DNA from: Anaerolineae bacterium
GTDB taxonomy: Bacteria; Chloroflexota; Anaerolineae; Aggregatilineales; Phototrophicaceae
Direction of reading: 5' to 3'
DNA: 64,000 nt
Assembly: GCA_025055175.1 (NCBI GenBank)
Contig: JANWYT010000019.1
Location: forward strand, 1 to 64,000
The notes below the pieces were generated by a model. It saw only the letters and a list, made by a program, of their open reading frames with translations. It was not told the DNA's origin and ran no database searches. Below, piece after piece: positions 54,562 through 64,000 of this stretch. The position numbers and the translations under genes are program-made. Every line of letters starts with the position of its first letter. Position 1 is the first letter of the stretch.

Positions 54562-55779
54562 ATGGCTGTGAATATTGTAGTACCGCCCCTGAGCGAGTCG
54601 GTCGTGGAAGCGACGGTGAGCGAATGGCGCAAGAAAATCGGCGAAGCCGTCAAGGCAGGTGAGGTGATCGTCGTGCTGGAGACAGACAAGGTGGCGCTAG
54701 AAGTGGTGGCTGAAGCTGATGGCGTCTTAGCCAGCATTGTTCAGGCTGAAGGCGCGGACGTAGGCGCTGGAGCTTTGCTAGGGACGCTAGAGGTCAGCGG
54801 CGCAGTCATCACACCGCCCACTCCCGTCACACCTACGACCGTCCCAGCCCCAGCGAAGGACAGCGCTCCACACGCAACTCCCGTCGCTCGGCGCGCTGCT
54901 GAAGCCCTGAACGTTGATTTAGCCCAAGTGAGCGCCAGCGGCGGCAAGATCACCAAGTCGGACGTCATCGCAGCAGCCAGCACCCCGATGACGCAAGCGC
55001 CCTCACCGCTCATTAACCCCAATCCGCGTCCCGCCCCACAGCAAGCGCCCATCATAGCCAGCAGCGCTCGCCCGCTCGATCCGCGCGAGCAGCGGGTGAA
55101 GATGACGCGCCGCCGCCGCACCATCGCCCAGCGCCTGCACGAAGCCAAGCAGGCCACTGCCATGCTGACCACCTTCAACGAAATTGACATGAGCGCCGTA
55201 AACGCGGTGCGCGCGCGGCGCAAGGATGTCTTCAAAGAGCGCTACGGCGTGAGCCTGGGCTACAACGCCTTCTTCGTGAAGGCCGTCGTAGGAGCGCTGA
55301 AAGCCTTCCCCATCTTGAACGCCGAAATTGACGGCTCAGACATCATCATGAAGCATTACTACGACATTGGCATCGCCGTCAGCACCGATGAAGGCCTGGT
55401 CGTGCCGATCATCCGCTCAGCAGATACCCTGTCTTTCGCCCAGATTGAGGCGAAAGTCAAAGAGTATGCAGAACAGGCGCGCAATGGTACGCTGACGATC
55501 GAGTCGCTGATGGGTGGGACGTTCACCATCACCAACGGTGGCGTGTTCGGCTCGCTGATGAGTACGCCCATCCTTAATCACCCACAAGTGGGCATTTTGG
55601 GCCTGCACGCCATCAAAGAGCGACCTATCGCCCTGAACGGCGAAGTCGTCATCCGCCCGATGATGTACGTCGCCTTGAGCTACGATCATCGCCTGATTGA
55701 CGGCCGCGAAGCCGTGCAGTTCCTGGTCAAGGTCAAGGAATACATTGAAGACCCTGAACGCTTGCTCATTGAGGGTTGA
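54562..55779 (+). CDS. sucB: Dihydrolipoyl succinyltransferase E2 of the 2-oxoglutarate dehydrogenase complex
   Basis: The product is 405 aa from ATG 54562, 8 bases after AGGGAG; the ATG at 54556 sits too close to it. The lipoyl domain (about 1-78) has the modified lysine Lys43 in [13 protein letters not shown] Pro/Ala/Thr linker leads to a peripheral-subunit-binding domain (about 115-150, [16 protein letters not shown]) and then the catalytic domain from about 180. The active site reads HRLIDG (His376, Asp380), with [12 protein letters not shown] earlier. It transfers succinyl to CoA. It is a direct partner of the E1 gene upstream. Confidence 0.96.
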   Translation: MAVNIVVPPLSESVVEATVSEWRKKIGEAVKAGEVIVVLETDKVALEVVAEADGVLASIVQAEGADVGAGALLGTLEVSGAVITPPTPVTPTTVPAPAKDSAPHATPVARRAAEALNVDLAQVSASGGKITKSDVIAAASTPMTQAPSPLINPNPRPAPQQAPIIASSARPLDPREQRVKMTRRRRTIAQRLHEAKQATAMLTTFNEIDMSAVNAVRARRKDVFKERYGVSLGYNAFFVKAVVGALKAFPILNAEIDGSDIIMKHYYDIGIAVSTDEGLVVPIIRSADTLSFAQIEAKVKEYAEQARNGTLTIESLMGGTFTITNGGVFGSLMSTPILNHPQVGILGLHAIKERPIALNGEVVIRPMMYVALSYDHRLIDGREAVQFLVKVKEYIEDPERLLIEG

Positions 55780-55811
55780 TTCAAGCCCTCCCGATCCAGA
55801 TTCAAAAGTAA

Positions 55812-55835
55812 ACGCGAGGCCGTCGAGCCTCGCGT
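55812..55835. terminator. Hairpin between sucB and the convergent ABC gene
   Basis: ACGCGAGGC, loop CGTCGA, GCCTCGCGT: perfect 9-bp stem. On the minus strand it is followed by a T-rich run (TTACTTTTG), so it works best for the ABC operon, which ends just upstream on that strand. Confidence 0.55.
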
Positions 55836-55840
55836 CGGCT

Positions 55841-57664
55841 TCAAGCCATCTCAAGCGCACGCTCTAGCTCCGCTTCACGCTCTCTGCGGAACTGCTTGGT
55901 GTACAGGCTGTAGTAGTGGCCGCGCTGACGCAGCAGTTCGCTGTGCGTCCCCATCTCGATGATCTTGCCGTTCTCCAGCACGACGATACGATCTGCGTTC
56001 TTGATAGTAGACAGGCGATGGGCAATCACAAAGCTGGTGCGGCCCTCCATCAGCGTCTCCATGCCCTTCTGGATCAGCGCCTCCGTGAGAGTATCGACGC
56101 TGCTAGTGGCTTCATCCATGATGAACAGCTGCGGCTCGGCCAGGATGGCGCGGGCAATGCTGATAAGCTGCTTCTGACCTGTAGAGAGCAACACACCACC
56201 TTCACCTACTTCCGTATCGTAGCCCTTCTCCAGCGTCGCAATGAAGTCGTGAGCGCCGGCGGTGCGAGCGGCGGCTTCAATCTGCGCGTCGGTGGCTTCC
56301 AGGCGACCGTAGCGGATGTTGTCGCGGATCGTGCCGCTGAAGAGGTGCGGCGTCTGCAAGACCATCCCGATTTTGCTGTGCAAGGAATGCAGAGCTATCT
56401 CGCGATAGTCGCGCCCATTGATGAGGATTCGGCCTGCGCGCGGCTCGTAGAAGCGGCAGATGAGGTTGACGATGGTGCTCTTGCCGCTGCCGGTGTGACC
56501 CACCAGCGCCACTGTCTCACCAGCCTTTACCTTCAGGCTGAAGTTGGTCAGGACGGGCTTATCGGCGTCGTAGTAGAAGGTCACATCCTCGAAGACGATG
56601 TCACCCTCAATGCTGTCCACCTCGACGGCGCACGGACGATCCACAATATCTGGCTTGGTATCCAACAGGCTGAAGGCGCGTTCGGCGCTGGCGATAGCGT
56701 GCTGCATGGAGGCATAGACGCGGGCCAAGTCCTGCACAGGCCACATCATGAAGGTGACGTAGCCGATGAAAGCGTTCAGGCCGCCGATGGTCAGGCCCAG
56801 CGCTTCACCGGTCAGTCCGACGATTTGCTGACCACCCAGCACCAGGATCGCGCCAACAGCCAGGCTGCTCATGATCTGGACAGTGGGCAGAAACAAGGCG
56901 CTGTACCAAGCTGCCTTGTAAGACGCTCGATACATGCTGCGCGTCAGGTCGCCGAATTCTTCTAGCGACGTCGCTTCGCGGTTGAGGGCCTTGATGACGC
57001 GCACGCCGGTAATCATCTCGTTGTAAGCGCCGATAATCTCGGAGTTGTACTTGCGCGATTCGCGGTAGTGCAGCAGGATACGCGCCTTGAACCACAACGC
57101 CGCAAACCACAGGCTGGGTATCAAGGGCAGGATGGCCAGGGCCAGCTGCCAGTTAATGCTGAACATGAAGATGAGCGCGGTGACGATGTTCATCACAGCC
57201 CAAATCACGTCTAGCAAGCCCCAGGACACCAGATCAGCAATTCGTTCGCTGTCGCTATTGACGCGCGACATGATCCAGCCGACAGGCGTCTTGTTATAAT
57301 AGGTGAGCGACAAGGTTTGTAGATGGTCGAACATAGCCTTGCGCAGGTCGTAAGTCACGCGCTGGCCCAGCTTGCCCGCTAAGTAAATGAAGACGAACAC
57401 ACCGAAGGCTAGGACGAACATCATCAGCGCGTAAGTGACGACCAACTCCACAATCCGCTGAGGATTGCGCGCGATGATCCCCTGGTCGATGATCTGTGCG
57501 CCGATGAAAGTCAAAGCTGCTTCGATGAAAGCCACCGCGCCAATAGCCACCATGAAGCCCAGGGCCATCCACTTGTGCGGGATCAGCAAGCGCAGGATGC
57601 GGCCCAGCGTCCCCACATTGGTGCTGGTATGGAACTCTTCCTCTTCAAACTGCCAGTCCGACAT
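55841..57664 (-). CDS. ABC exporter half-transporter, consensus site subunit (second pair)
   Basis: The product is 607 aa with a six-helix membrane domain and one ATPase domain. Walker A is GHTGSGKST, the signature is the variant LSTGQ (LLSTGQKQLISIARAIL), Walker B is the canonical LFIMDEATSSVD with Glu, and the switch region is VIAHRLSTI. The gene overlaps the upstream ABC gene by 20 bp, so the two are co-translated partners. It is the consensus-site half of a heterodimeric lipid- or drug-type exporter. Substrate unknown; no regulator is attached. Confidence 0.93.
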   Translation of the reverse strand: MSDWQFEEEEFHTSTNVGTLGRILRLLIPHKWMALGFMVAIGAVAFIEAALTFIGAQIIDQGIIARNPQRIVELVVTYALMMFVLAFGVFVFIYLAGKLGQRVTYDLRKAMFDHLQTLSLTYYNKTPVGWIMSRVNSDSERIADLVSWGLLDVIWAVMNIVTALIFMFSINWQLALAILPLIPSLWFAALWFKARILLHYRESRKYNSEIIGAYNEMITGVRVIKALNREATSLEEFGDLTRSMYRASYKAAWYSALFLPTVQIMSSLAVGAILVLGGQQIVGLTGEALGLTIGGLNAFIGYVTFMMWPVQDLARVYASMQHAIASAERAFSLLDTKPDIVDRPCAVEVDSIEGDIVFEDVTFYYDADKPVLTNFSLKVKAGETVALVGHTGSGKSTIVNLICRFYEPRAGRILINGRDYREIALHSLHSKIGMVLQTPHLFSGTIRDNIRYGRLEATDAQIEAAARTAGAHDFIATLEKGYDTEVGEGGVLLSTGQKQLISIARAILAEPQLFIMDEATSSVDTLTEALIQKGMETLMEGRTSFVIAHRLSTIKNADRIVVLENGKIIEMGTHSELLRQRGHYYSLYTKQFRREREAELERALEMA

Positions 57665-59489
57665 AGGATAGCTCTCTTTCCAGTTCGGTTTCGATACTCG
57701 CCTGCATGTCGTAAGTCTTGCGATAGATACCGTCGCGTTCGGCCATGAGCTGCTCGTGAGTGCCGCGCTGGACGATTCGGCCCTTGTCCATGACTAGGAT
57801 CAAGTCGGCGTTCATGACGCTCTGAATGCGGTGCGCAATGACAAAACTGGTGCGCTGGCTCATCAGGCCGTCCAGCGCCTCCCGAATCTGGGATTCGGTC
57901 TGGGTATCGACGCTGCTGGTGGCGTCGTCTAGGATGAGAATGCGTGGGTTCTTGAGCAGGGTGCGGGCCAGAGCAACGCGCTGCTTCTGGCCACCACTCA
58001 AGGTCACACCGCGCTCTCCTACTAGGGTGTTGTAGCCTTCTGGGAAGCTAGCGATGAAGTCGTGGGCTGCAGCGGCGCGGGCCGCAGCTTCAATCTCTTC
58101 CTGGCTCACCTCGCGATAGACGCCATAGGCGATGTTGTTGCGAATGGTAGTAGAGAACAGGAACGGCTCTTGCTCTACGACGCCGATCAGGTTACGCAGG
58201 AAGACACGCGGATAGGCTTTCAAATCCACCCCGTCCAGCGTGATCCTGCCACCTGTGTAGTCGTAGAAGCGCGTCAGCAGAGCCATGAGGCTGGTCTTGC
58301 CGCTGCCAGTTGAACCTAGCAGCGCGACAGCCTGGCCTGGCTCAACCTCAAAACTGATGTCGTGCAACACCGGCTTGCCAGGCTCATACTCAAACGAAAC
58401 GCCTTCAAACTTCAGGCGGCCCTGCGGCTGAGAGACGGGAGCGGGCAGGCCATAGCCCATGTCCTCCCAGTCAGGGCGGATGACCTCGCTCAAGCGGTCA
58501 TACGACACCATCGCTTCGCTAACTTGAACAATGAGACGGCCTAGGTTGCGCACTGGGTCGATGATCCACCAGACGACGCCAACGTAGGCGACATACGTCC
58601 CCAGGGTAATCTGGCCGTCTAGCACCATCAAAGACGCGGCCAGATAGCCGAGAGCAGTTTGTAGGCCCATTAGCACATCGGTGAAGGGCCAATAGATCGC
58701 GTGCATCGTCATGAAGCGCGTCCCCAAGCGGAACTTCTTGTGATTCTCACCTTCGAAGCGCTGCTTTTCAAAGTCTTGGCGCGCAAAGGCCTTGACCACG
58801 CGCACGCCGCTCAGGTTCTCTTGTACCGTGCGCGAGACGACAGCGTCTTGCTCCTGAAAATCTTCGTAAGCCGCGGAGACGCGGCGGAAGAAGAACAGCG
58901 ACAGCACCATCACAATCGGGATCACCAGCACAGAGAGCAGGGCCAGCGGCGCGTGCAGAAACAGCAGCGCCGCAAAGTTGACCACGAACAGTACAAAGAT
59001 TCGGCCAATACCGATGAGCTGCTCTGCGAAGAAGAGGCGTATGGCATCTACGTCGCTGGTCACCCGCTGGATGAGTTCACCAGTGGGCATTTTATCATGA
59101 TAAGCAAACGGTAAGTGCTGGAGGTGATCGAAGAGGTAATCCTTGAGGCGCAGGGCCACGCTTTCTGAGACGCGCGCTGCTCGTTCATTGCTACGGAACG
59201 AGAAAAAGCCGCGCACCGCCTGCATGGCCACGTACAGCAGCGCCACTGCAAGCGCAGCAGTCATGAAGCTTTCATCAGGACGGACGAGGATGTTGTCGAC
59301 GAAATAGCGGATGAGCAAGACTCCACCCGTCATCAGAAGAGCCGCCACCCCCAACGAGAGCGTTGCGCTCAGATACATGGGACGGTAGCCCTTGAGCAGC
59401 CGCCATAAGCCTAGCAGGCGGTTGTGCGCCAGCGTCGCCTTGACGTTGAACGTGTCGGCTGTGGTGGCTTTAGTTGCAATTTGTGCCAC
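57645..59489 (-). CDS. ABC exporter half-transporter, degenerate site subunit (second pair)
   Basis: The product is 614 aa, GTG start at 59489 (AAGGAG 9 bases upstream on the minus strand). Walker A is LLGSTGSGKTS and the signature is canonical LSGGQ. Walker B ends in Asp (ILILDDATSSVD) where Glu is expected; the switch histidine VIAHRIQSV is retained. That makes it a partly degenerate site, milder than in the pair at 30085-33977. It is the first gene of the operon. Confidence 0.93.
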   Translation of the reverse strand: MAQIATKATTADTFNVKATLAHNRLLGLWRLLKGYRPMYLSATLSLGVAALLMTGGVLLIRYFVDNILVRPDESFMTAALAVALLYVAMQAVRGFFSFRSNERAARVSESVALRLKDYLFDHLQHLPFAYHDKMPTGELIQRVTSDVDAIRLFFAEQLIGIGRIFVLFVVNFAALLFLHAPLALLSVLVIPIVMVLSLFFFRRVSAAYEDFQEQDAVVSRTVQENLSGVRVVKAFARQDFEKQRFEGENHKKFRLGTRFMTMHAIYWPFTDVLMGLQTALGYLAASLMVLDGQITLGTYVAYVGVVWWIIDPVRNLGRLIVQVSEAMVSYDRLSEVIRPDWEDMGYGLPAPVSQPQGRLKFEGVSFEYEPGKPVLHDISFEVEPGQAVALLGSTGSGKTSLMALLTRFYDYTGGRITLDGVDLKAYPRVFLRNLIGVVEQEPFLFSTTIRNNIAYGVYREVSQEEIEAAARAAAAHDFIASFPEGYNTLVGERGVTLSGGQKQRVALARTLLKNPRILILDDATSSVDTQTESQIREALDGLMSQRTSFVIAHRIQSVMNADLILVMDKGRIVQRGTHEQLMAERDGIYRKTYDMQASIETELERELSYVGLAV

Positions 59490-59549
59490 TGAGCTATGCT
59501 CCTTGTCTGGGTGGGTTTCTTGTGACTACAAAGGTTCATAACGGCTCAG

Positions 59550-59578
59550 ATGGTCTCACAAAACACATCAAGTGTCAA
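59550..59578 (-). promoter_or_regulatory. Candidate promoter of the second ABC operon
   Basis: On the minus strand: TTGACA (complement of 59573-59578), 17-bp spacer, GACCAT (complement of 59550-59555), which is a poor -10. An extended -10 (TGCTATTAT, complement of 59587-59595) further upstream is an alternative. Confidence 0.35.
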
Positions 59579-59706
59579 GCAACGAAATAATAGCATTTTT
59601 GCACTTAACTGCATAATCTCTGTCGTAGGAGTCTGCAAAAAGGATTGGCAACCCGGCAAAGGTCCACTTGCTGGGCCGAACGGATGGGCAAGCTGAGCTT
59701 GAGGGG

Positions 59707-62700
59707 CTAGGAAGCAGGGCAGAGCGGCTCAATGCTGTATTGAGTGCGCTCAAGGCAGGTGAAATCGCGCACATAGCGGTTGCTGCGCGCCCAGTCGATG
59801 AGGTCGTCGCTGAAGGTGCGCCAAGCAGTGATGTCAGCAACGTCACCACTGAGGGCTAGGTTAGCGCGTGGATGGAAGGCTAGGGCAAAGACTGGGCCGT
59901 TGCTCAGGCGGAACTGCTGGGCTACGCGCAGCGTCTGCACGTCCCACAAAGTGAGCAGACCGCTGGACGAGCCGACTAGCAGTCGCGAACCGTCAGGACT
60001 GTAAGCCACGCTCCACAGGATGTCAATATCGACACCGAGCAAGCGCGCGCGCTCGCGGCCAGCCAACCAATCCCACAGGATAACCACGCCATCTCGCCCT
60101 ACCGAGGCCAGAACAGCCCCATTCGGACTGAGCGCTAGGCTGTAGACGGCAGCGCTGTGGCCCCGTAACCGCGTCACCTCTCGTCCATCAGTCACACGAT
60201 AGACAGTGATGAGGCCATCGTCGCTGGCAGACGCGAAGTGCAAACCGTCAGTGCTGACGACCAAGTCGGTGATCCCTCGACCTCCTTCTTGATAGCGCCG
60301 CTCCTCTAGCGTAGTGGCCAGATTCCACAGGACGATCACGCCATCGCTGTCGGCGCTGATGGCGCGCTGACCATCGGGCAGATAAGCTACCGCCTGGACG
60401 TTAGCTGTGTGGCTGCTCAGGCGCGCAATCTCTTCCCCTGTTTGGGCGTTGACCTGGAAGAGCAGGCCGCGTCGCGAGCCGATTAGCAAGGTGCGTTCGC
60501 TAGAGTCGAGAGCTGATGCCGTAATCGGCACTTCGTAGGTGAAGCGCTGCGCCTCGCGGCCTGAAGCCGTATCCCAAATGCGCAAGGTGCGATCCGCAGA
60601 CGCCGAGAAAAATCGCTCACCCTCGCGGCTGAAAATTAGCTCCGTGAGGCGATTTTGATGGCCCAGGTAGCGCCTCACTTCGCCGGGATTGCCGACGTTC
60701 CAAACACGAATGCTGTTGTCTTTGGCGCCAGTCACGGCCAAGTAGCCGTCAGTACTGATCTTGAGCGAGAGCAAAGCGTCGCTGTGGCCCTTGAGGCGGG
60801 CCAGCTCCAAGCCGTTCTCAGCTGACCACAGACGCAGCAGGCCGTCGACTGTCGCGCTGATGAGGGTACGGCCATCAGGATGGAAGGCCACCCCGCGCAC
60901 TTCGGACGTGTTGCCCAGCAGGCGGCGCACTTCGACTCCATTGGCAACATCCCACAGGATCATCGTGCCATCGGCAGAAGCGCTGATAGCTGACGCGCCA
61001 TCTGCCGAGAAATCGGCACCGGTGATGGCCGAACGATGGCCGACGAAGTCGCGGACGATCTGGCCGTCAGCAGCGTTGAGCAGCAGCAGACGACCATCTC
61101 GCGCGCCACTCAGCAGAGTTTGGCCGTCTGGGCTGATGGCCAGCACAGTGGCGGCGGCCTGGTGAGCGGCGTAGCGAGCGCGCTCCTGGCCCGTCTCTAC
61201 ATCCCAGGCGATGATGAGGTTGTCGCTAGCGCCACTGTACAAAGTACGGCCATCGGCAGAGAATGCCAGCGAGCGCACAGGGGCGCTGTGGCCTGTCAGA
61301 CGGACGCGTTCCTGACTCTGTGCGACGTCCCACACGATGACGAGAAAATCAGCAGCAGCGCTGGCCACCAAGTCCCCTGCTGGGCTGAAGACGACGGCTT
61401 CAATGTCGCCGTTGTGGCCGCGCAACACAGCACGCTCTGCGCCGCTGGCAGCGTCCCACAGGCGCACGGTGGCGTCGGTAGAGGCGCTGGCGATGAGCGT
61501 CTGCTGGCGGTTGATGTCTACGCTCGTCACCCAAGCGCTGTGGCCGCGCAGCACCATGCGCGTCCCGCGTGCCTGAGCCACGTTGGCCAGCGTAGTCAGA
61601 GACTGCGGCGGTGGCTCGGCGCCGCTGGCCGAGAGCAAGGCCAGAGCCAGAGCCAGATCGCCATCGTCGTCGGCCAGAGCATTCCTGGCGCTGGCCTCGT
61701 AGGCGATACTCTGAGAGAAGGCAGCGTTGCGGTTGGCTTCGATGGCCGATTGTTCTGCCCTGGCGCGTTCGTTGAAGGCGAAGGCGCTCAGGGCCAGCGC
61801 GCCGAAAAACGCGACAGTGACGAAAGCCACCAGCAAGCGTAAGCGCGTGATCGACTGGCGCTTGAGCTGTTCTTCGCGTTCCCGTTGCCTGCGCTTCTCC
61901 TGCTCACGGCGCAAGCGTTCAGCAATGCTGAAGTCCAGGAACTCGCGCTCCGATTCGGTCAGGAGCAGGGTCGTCTCCTGCGCCCAGCGTTCATACTGCT
62001 CCAAGCGCACGCCGCGCAATAGATAGCTAGGATCACGCTTGGCGTTGTGCCATTCTTGAGCCATCGACGATAAGGCGCGCTGGAAGCGCACGTCGTTGCG
62101 ACTGTCGTCCAGCCAAGCACGCAGACGCGACCACTCGCGGATGATAGCTTCATGAGCGACTTCGACGGTGGGGCTGCGGGTCAACGGGTCGCGGTCGAAG
62201 GTCAGCAGACGGGCTTTGCCCAGTGTGTCGATGACTTGGCGCATGATGGCCACGTCGTCGGTCGTCTCGTCGGCGTCGCGGATAGCCGTCACTTCACTGA
62301 GCAGAGCGCGGCGACGCGTGTCCTCCGTGCCTTCACCCAGAGTAATCAGGCGCAAGAAGAGCTGGCGCATGGCTTCGCGCTGCGGCGCAGCCTGTTCCTG
62401 ATAGATGGCGTCAGCGCGGCGCGCTAGCGCACCACGCACCCCTCCCATCTCCTTGTATGCCAATGGCGAGATGACTGAGCCTTCGCGCAGTTCGAACAGC
62501 TCGCTGAGGGCATATTGCAGCAGCGGCAGCGCGCCAGGCTGTTCCTTCACTTCGTTGATGATAGCCGTCACCAGGCCAGGATCGTAAGTCACCCCCACGC
62601 GCTGAGTCGGCTCAACAATGGCCCGCTCCAGCTCTGAGGACGAAAGCGGCACGACCACCTCACTGCGGTCGCGCACCATGTCGCTGATGATGGGCTGCAA

Positions 62701-64000
62701 GAGCGGACGATCATAAAAATCAGCGCGGATGGCTACCACCAAGCGCAAGCGGCTGTTGGCGCGCACGACGGCGCGGTGCAAGCTGGCCATGAAGCGATTG
62801 ATGACCTGCTCGTCCTCAACTTGGGTGAAGACTTCCTCGAACTGGTCGATGAACAGGAACAATTCGCTAGAGTCGGGGGGCAGCAGTTCATCGAGCAAGT
62901 CAGCGAAGCCATCTTCATGAGCGCGCAGACGCTCTTTGAGATTCTTAGGCGGCTGAGAGGCCAGGCCTGTCAGGACGTTCTCTAGCTCGTCAAAGGGTTG
63001 CCCACCTGGCACGATCAAATCGTAGAACCAGCGATCTGAGCCGGGCAGGCCGCCCGCGCGCAGCGCAGGGATGAGACCGGCGCGCACCACCGAAGATTTG
63101 CCACTTCCGCTAGGGCCAACCACCACCATAAAACGCGAGAAAGGCCCTTGTTCGTTCAGGCGGCGCAACAAGCGCTGCACCAGGGCTTCGCGGCCGAAGA
63201 AATTGGCGGCGTCAGCTTCCTGGAAGGCGCGCAGACCTTTGTACGGGTTGAGGAGGATAGCACTGGCTTCAGTACTGAGCGTGGTCTTAATGTCGATGGG
63301 AAGGCTTTGTCTGCTGGCCTGCTGGAAGGCATGAGTCAGGCTGAGCGCGTCTGGATAGCGCATTCTGGCGTCGAAGGCGGTTGCTTTTTGCAGGACTTCA
63401 TCCAGGCCCACGGGTAGATCAGGCCGCAGGCTGCGCAACAGCGGCAAAGGCGTCACTTGTCGCTGCTGGAGGAGCTGCGTCACCGAGAGTTCCTCCAAGT
63501 TGGGAAAGGGGTGGCTGCCCGTGAGCATTTCATAGAGGACGATCCCCAGGCTGTAAATGTCCCCCTGCGACGAGATGAGGCCGCCAGCCAACTGCTCTGG
63601 GGAAGCATAGGCTGGTGAACCCATGCCCGCGAATTCATCGCCTCCCTGTTTGAGGATTTGGGCAATGCCGAAATCAGCCAGATAAGCGTTGCCATCATCG
63701 TCTAGCAGGATATTCTCTGGCTTAATGTCGCGGTGGACGACGCCGTAGCGGTGAGCCAGAGCCAGGGCAGCGGCGACGTTCTCTAGGACGCGGCTCACTT
63801 GGTTCAAAGGCAGTGGGCCATTGTCAATCTGGCTGCGCAAGTGACCACCGCGCAACCAGCGCATGACGATGTACGCGCCCTCAGGGTCGCGCCAATAATC
63901 GTACAGCGGCACAATGTAGGGGTGTTCTAGGCCGGCGACTAGTTGAGCTTCTGCTTCGAAGCGGCGGATGAAGTTAGGGTGGTTGGCGAAGGCCGGCCAG
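59707..64000 (-). CDS. Kinase-nSTAND-WD40 receptor, N-terminus beyond window
   Basis: At least 1430 residues are seen; the frame is open through the right edge (upstream sequence FEAEAQLVAGLEHPYIVPLYDYW is still kinase), so the start is missing. The Hanks kinase has VVHRDIKPENILL, a DFG motif (LADFGIAQIL) and ASPEQL. It leads to an nSTAND1-type ATPase (NPYKGLRAF...FFGREALVQRLL, Walker A GPSGSGKSS). One transmembrane helix (LLVAFVTVAFFGALALSAFAF) follows the helical region. The C-terminal half is 14 WD40 repeats, fitting two seven-blade propellers. The topology suggests an outer WD40 sensor and an inner kinase/ATPase. This is a Chloroflexota/Cyanobacteria-style large signalling protein. Confidence 0.88.
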   Translation of the reverse strand, partial: WPAFANHPNFIRRFEAEAQLVAGLEHPYIVPLYDYWRDPEGAYIVMRWLRGGHLRSQIDNGPLPLNQVSRVLENVAAALALAHRYGVVHRDIKPENILLDDDGNAYLADFGIAQILKQGGDEFAGMGSPAYASPEQLAGGLISSQGDIYSLGIVLYEMLTGSHPFPNLEELSVTQLLQQRQVTPLPLLRSLRPDLPVGLDEVLQKATAFDARMRYPDALSLTHAFQQASRQSLPIDIKTTLSTEASAILLNPYKGLRAFQEADAANFFGREALVQRLLRRLNEQGPFSRFMVVVGPSGSGKSSVVRAGLIPALRAGGLPGSDRWFYDLIVPGGQPFDELENVLTGLASQPPKNLKERLRAHEDGFADLLDELLPPDSSELFLFIDQFEEVFTQVEDEQVINRFMASLHRAVVRANSRLRLVVAIRADFYDRPLLQPIISDMVRDRSEVVVPLSSSELERAIVEPTQRVGVTYDPGLVTAIINEVKEQPGALPLLQYALSELFELREGSVISPLAYKEMGGVRGALARRADAIYQEQAAPQREAMRQLFLRLITLGEGTEDTRRRALLSEVTAIRDADETTDDVAIMRQVIDTLGKARLLTFDRDPLTRSPTVEVAHEAIIREWSRLRAWLDDSRNDVRFQRALSSMAQEWHNAKRDPSYLLRGVRLEQYERWAQETTLLLTESEREFLDFSIAERLRREQEKRRQREREEQLKRQSITRLRLLVAFVTVAFFGALALSAFAFNERARAEQSAIEANRNAAFSQSIAYEASARNALADDDGDLALALALLSASGAEPPPQSLTTLANVAQARGTRMVLRGHSAWVTSVDINRQQTLIASASTDATVRLWDAASGAERAVLRGHNGDIEAVVFSPAGDLVASAAADFLVIVWDVAQSQERVRLTGHSAPVRSLAFSADGRTLYSGASDNLIIAWDVETGQERARYAAHQAAATVLAISPDGQTLLSGARDGRLLLLNAADGQIVRDFVGHRSAITGADFSADGASAISASADGTMILWDVANGVEVRRLLGNTSEVRGVAFHPDGRTLISATVDGLLRLWSAENGLELARLKGHSDALLSLKISTDGYLAVTGAKDNSIRVWNVGNPGEVRRYLGHQNRLTELIFSREGERFFSASADRTLRIWDTASGREAQRFTYEVPITASALDSSERTLLIGSRRGLLFQVNAQTGEEIARLSSHTANVQAVAYLPDGQRAISADSDGVIVLWNLATTLEERRYQEGGRGITDLVVSTDGLHFASASDDGLITVYRVTDGREVTRLRGHSAAVYSLALSPNGAVLASVGRDGVVILWDWLAGRERARLLGVDIDILWSVAYSPDGSRLLVGSSSGLLTLWDVQTLRVAQQFRLSNGPVFALAFHPRANLALSGDVADITAWRTFSDDLIDWARSNRYVRDFTCLERTQYSIEPLCPAS

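Noticed and set aside
1-64000. tRNA, rRNA, CRISPR, insertion sequence or prophage
   Set aside because: No cloverleaf-like sequence in the intergenic regions, no regularly spaced repeats, and no transposase, integrase or phage proteins among the frames examined.

Overview
The window looks like a chromosomal segment of a Chloroflexota bacterium, probably from an aerobic branch of Anaerolineae-like organisms. This is an inference from gene content, not from a marker gene. The supporting content is an F420-type LLM oxidoreductase, Hanks-type kinases fused to AAA/STAND and TPR or WD40 modules, a very long PKD/TolB-like surface protein, SH3 surface proteins, a menaquinone operon, and a 2-oxoglutarate dehydrogenase complex that points to an oxidative TCA cycle. 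I see no rRNA or tRNA gene, CRISPR array, transposase or phage gene. Coding density is high, and many neighbours overlap as ATGA.

Layout from left to right. 1-1676: the end of an MBOAT acyltransferase and an SGNH-fold partner. 2007-8777: a giant exported PKD protein ending in a TolB/PD40-like propeller, followed by two hairpins. 9001-12595: an ABC-type amide/urea-binding-like protein, a Cache-like/HAMP histidine kinase and a lone receiver protein, read as one sensory unit without a transporter. 12631-17064: LLM oxidoreductase, M23 peptidase, formate-tetrahydrofolate ligase and a TetR regulator. 17335-20796: a kinase-AAA-TPR giant. 20986-34527: a 13.5 kb minus-strand run holding (in transcription order) MarR, two ABC exporter halves, a receiver-kinase, phosphatidylcholine synthase, DusB-like tRNA dihydrouridine synthase, an M16C metallopeptidase and a GAP1-like protein. 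34692-38730: a GH13 glucosidase followed by a tightly coupled AAA ATPase / MAD4-like protein / methyltransferase trio that could be a defence module. 38727-39692: a secreted Ig-like/SH3 protein. 39888-48066: a TetR-led menaquinone operon (menF, menD, menB, menE, menH) followed by DAHP synthase/chorismate mutase. 48103-49488: tatB-like and tatC. 49585-51608: two glycosyltransferases. 51718-55779: sucA and sucB. 55841-59489: a second ABC exporter pair. 59707-64000: a kinase-nSTAND-WD40 receptor running off the right edge.

How the parts fit. The DAHP synthase/chorismate mutase lies just downstream of menF, linking chorismate supply to menaquinone. The TetR gene overlaps menF and has a GACYGACYRGTCRGTC-like palindrome upstream. 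Both ABC pairs show the heterodimer signature: the first-transcribed half has a degenerate Walker B (Asp-Asp) and a canonical LSGGQ, and the second half has a canonical Glu and a variant LSQGQ or LSTGQ. The MarR gene upstream of the first pair has a perfect 17-bp palindrome abutting a strong promoter. The best candidates for something undescribed are the ATPase/MAD4-like/methyltransferase trio, the binding-protein/kinase/receiver unit, and the GAP1-like giant. menC, menA, the E3 lipoamide dehydrogenase and a separate tatA are not in the window.
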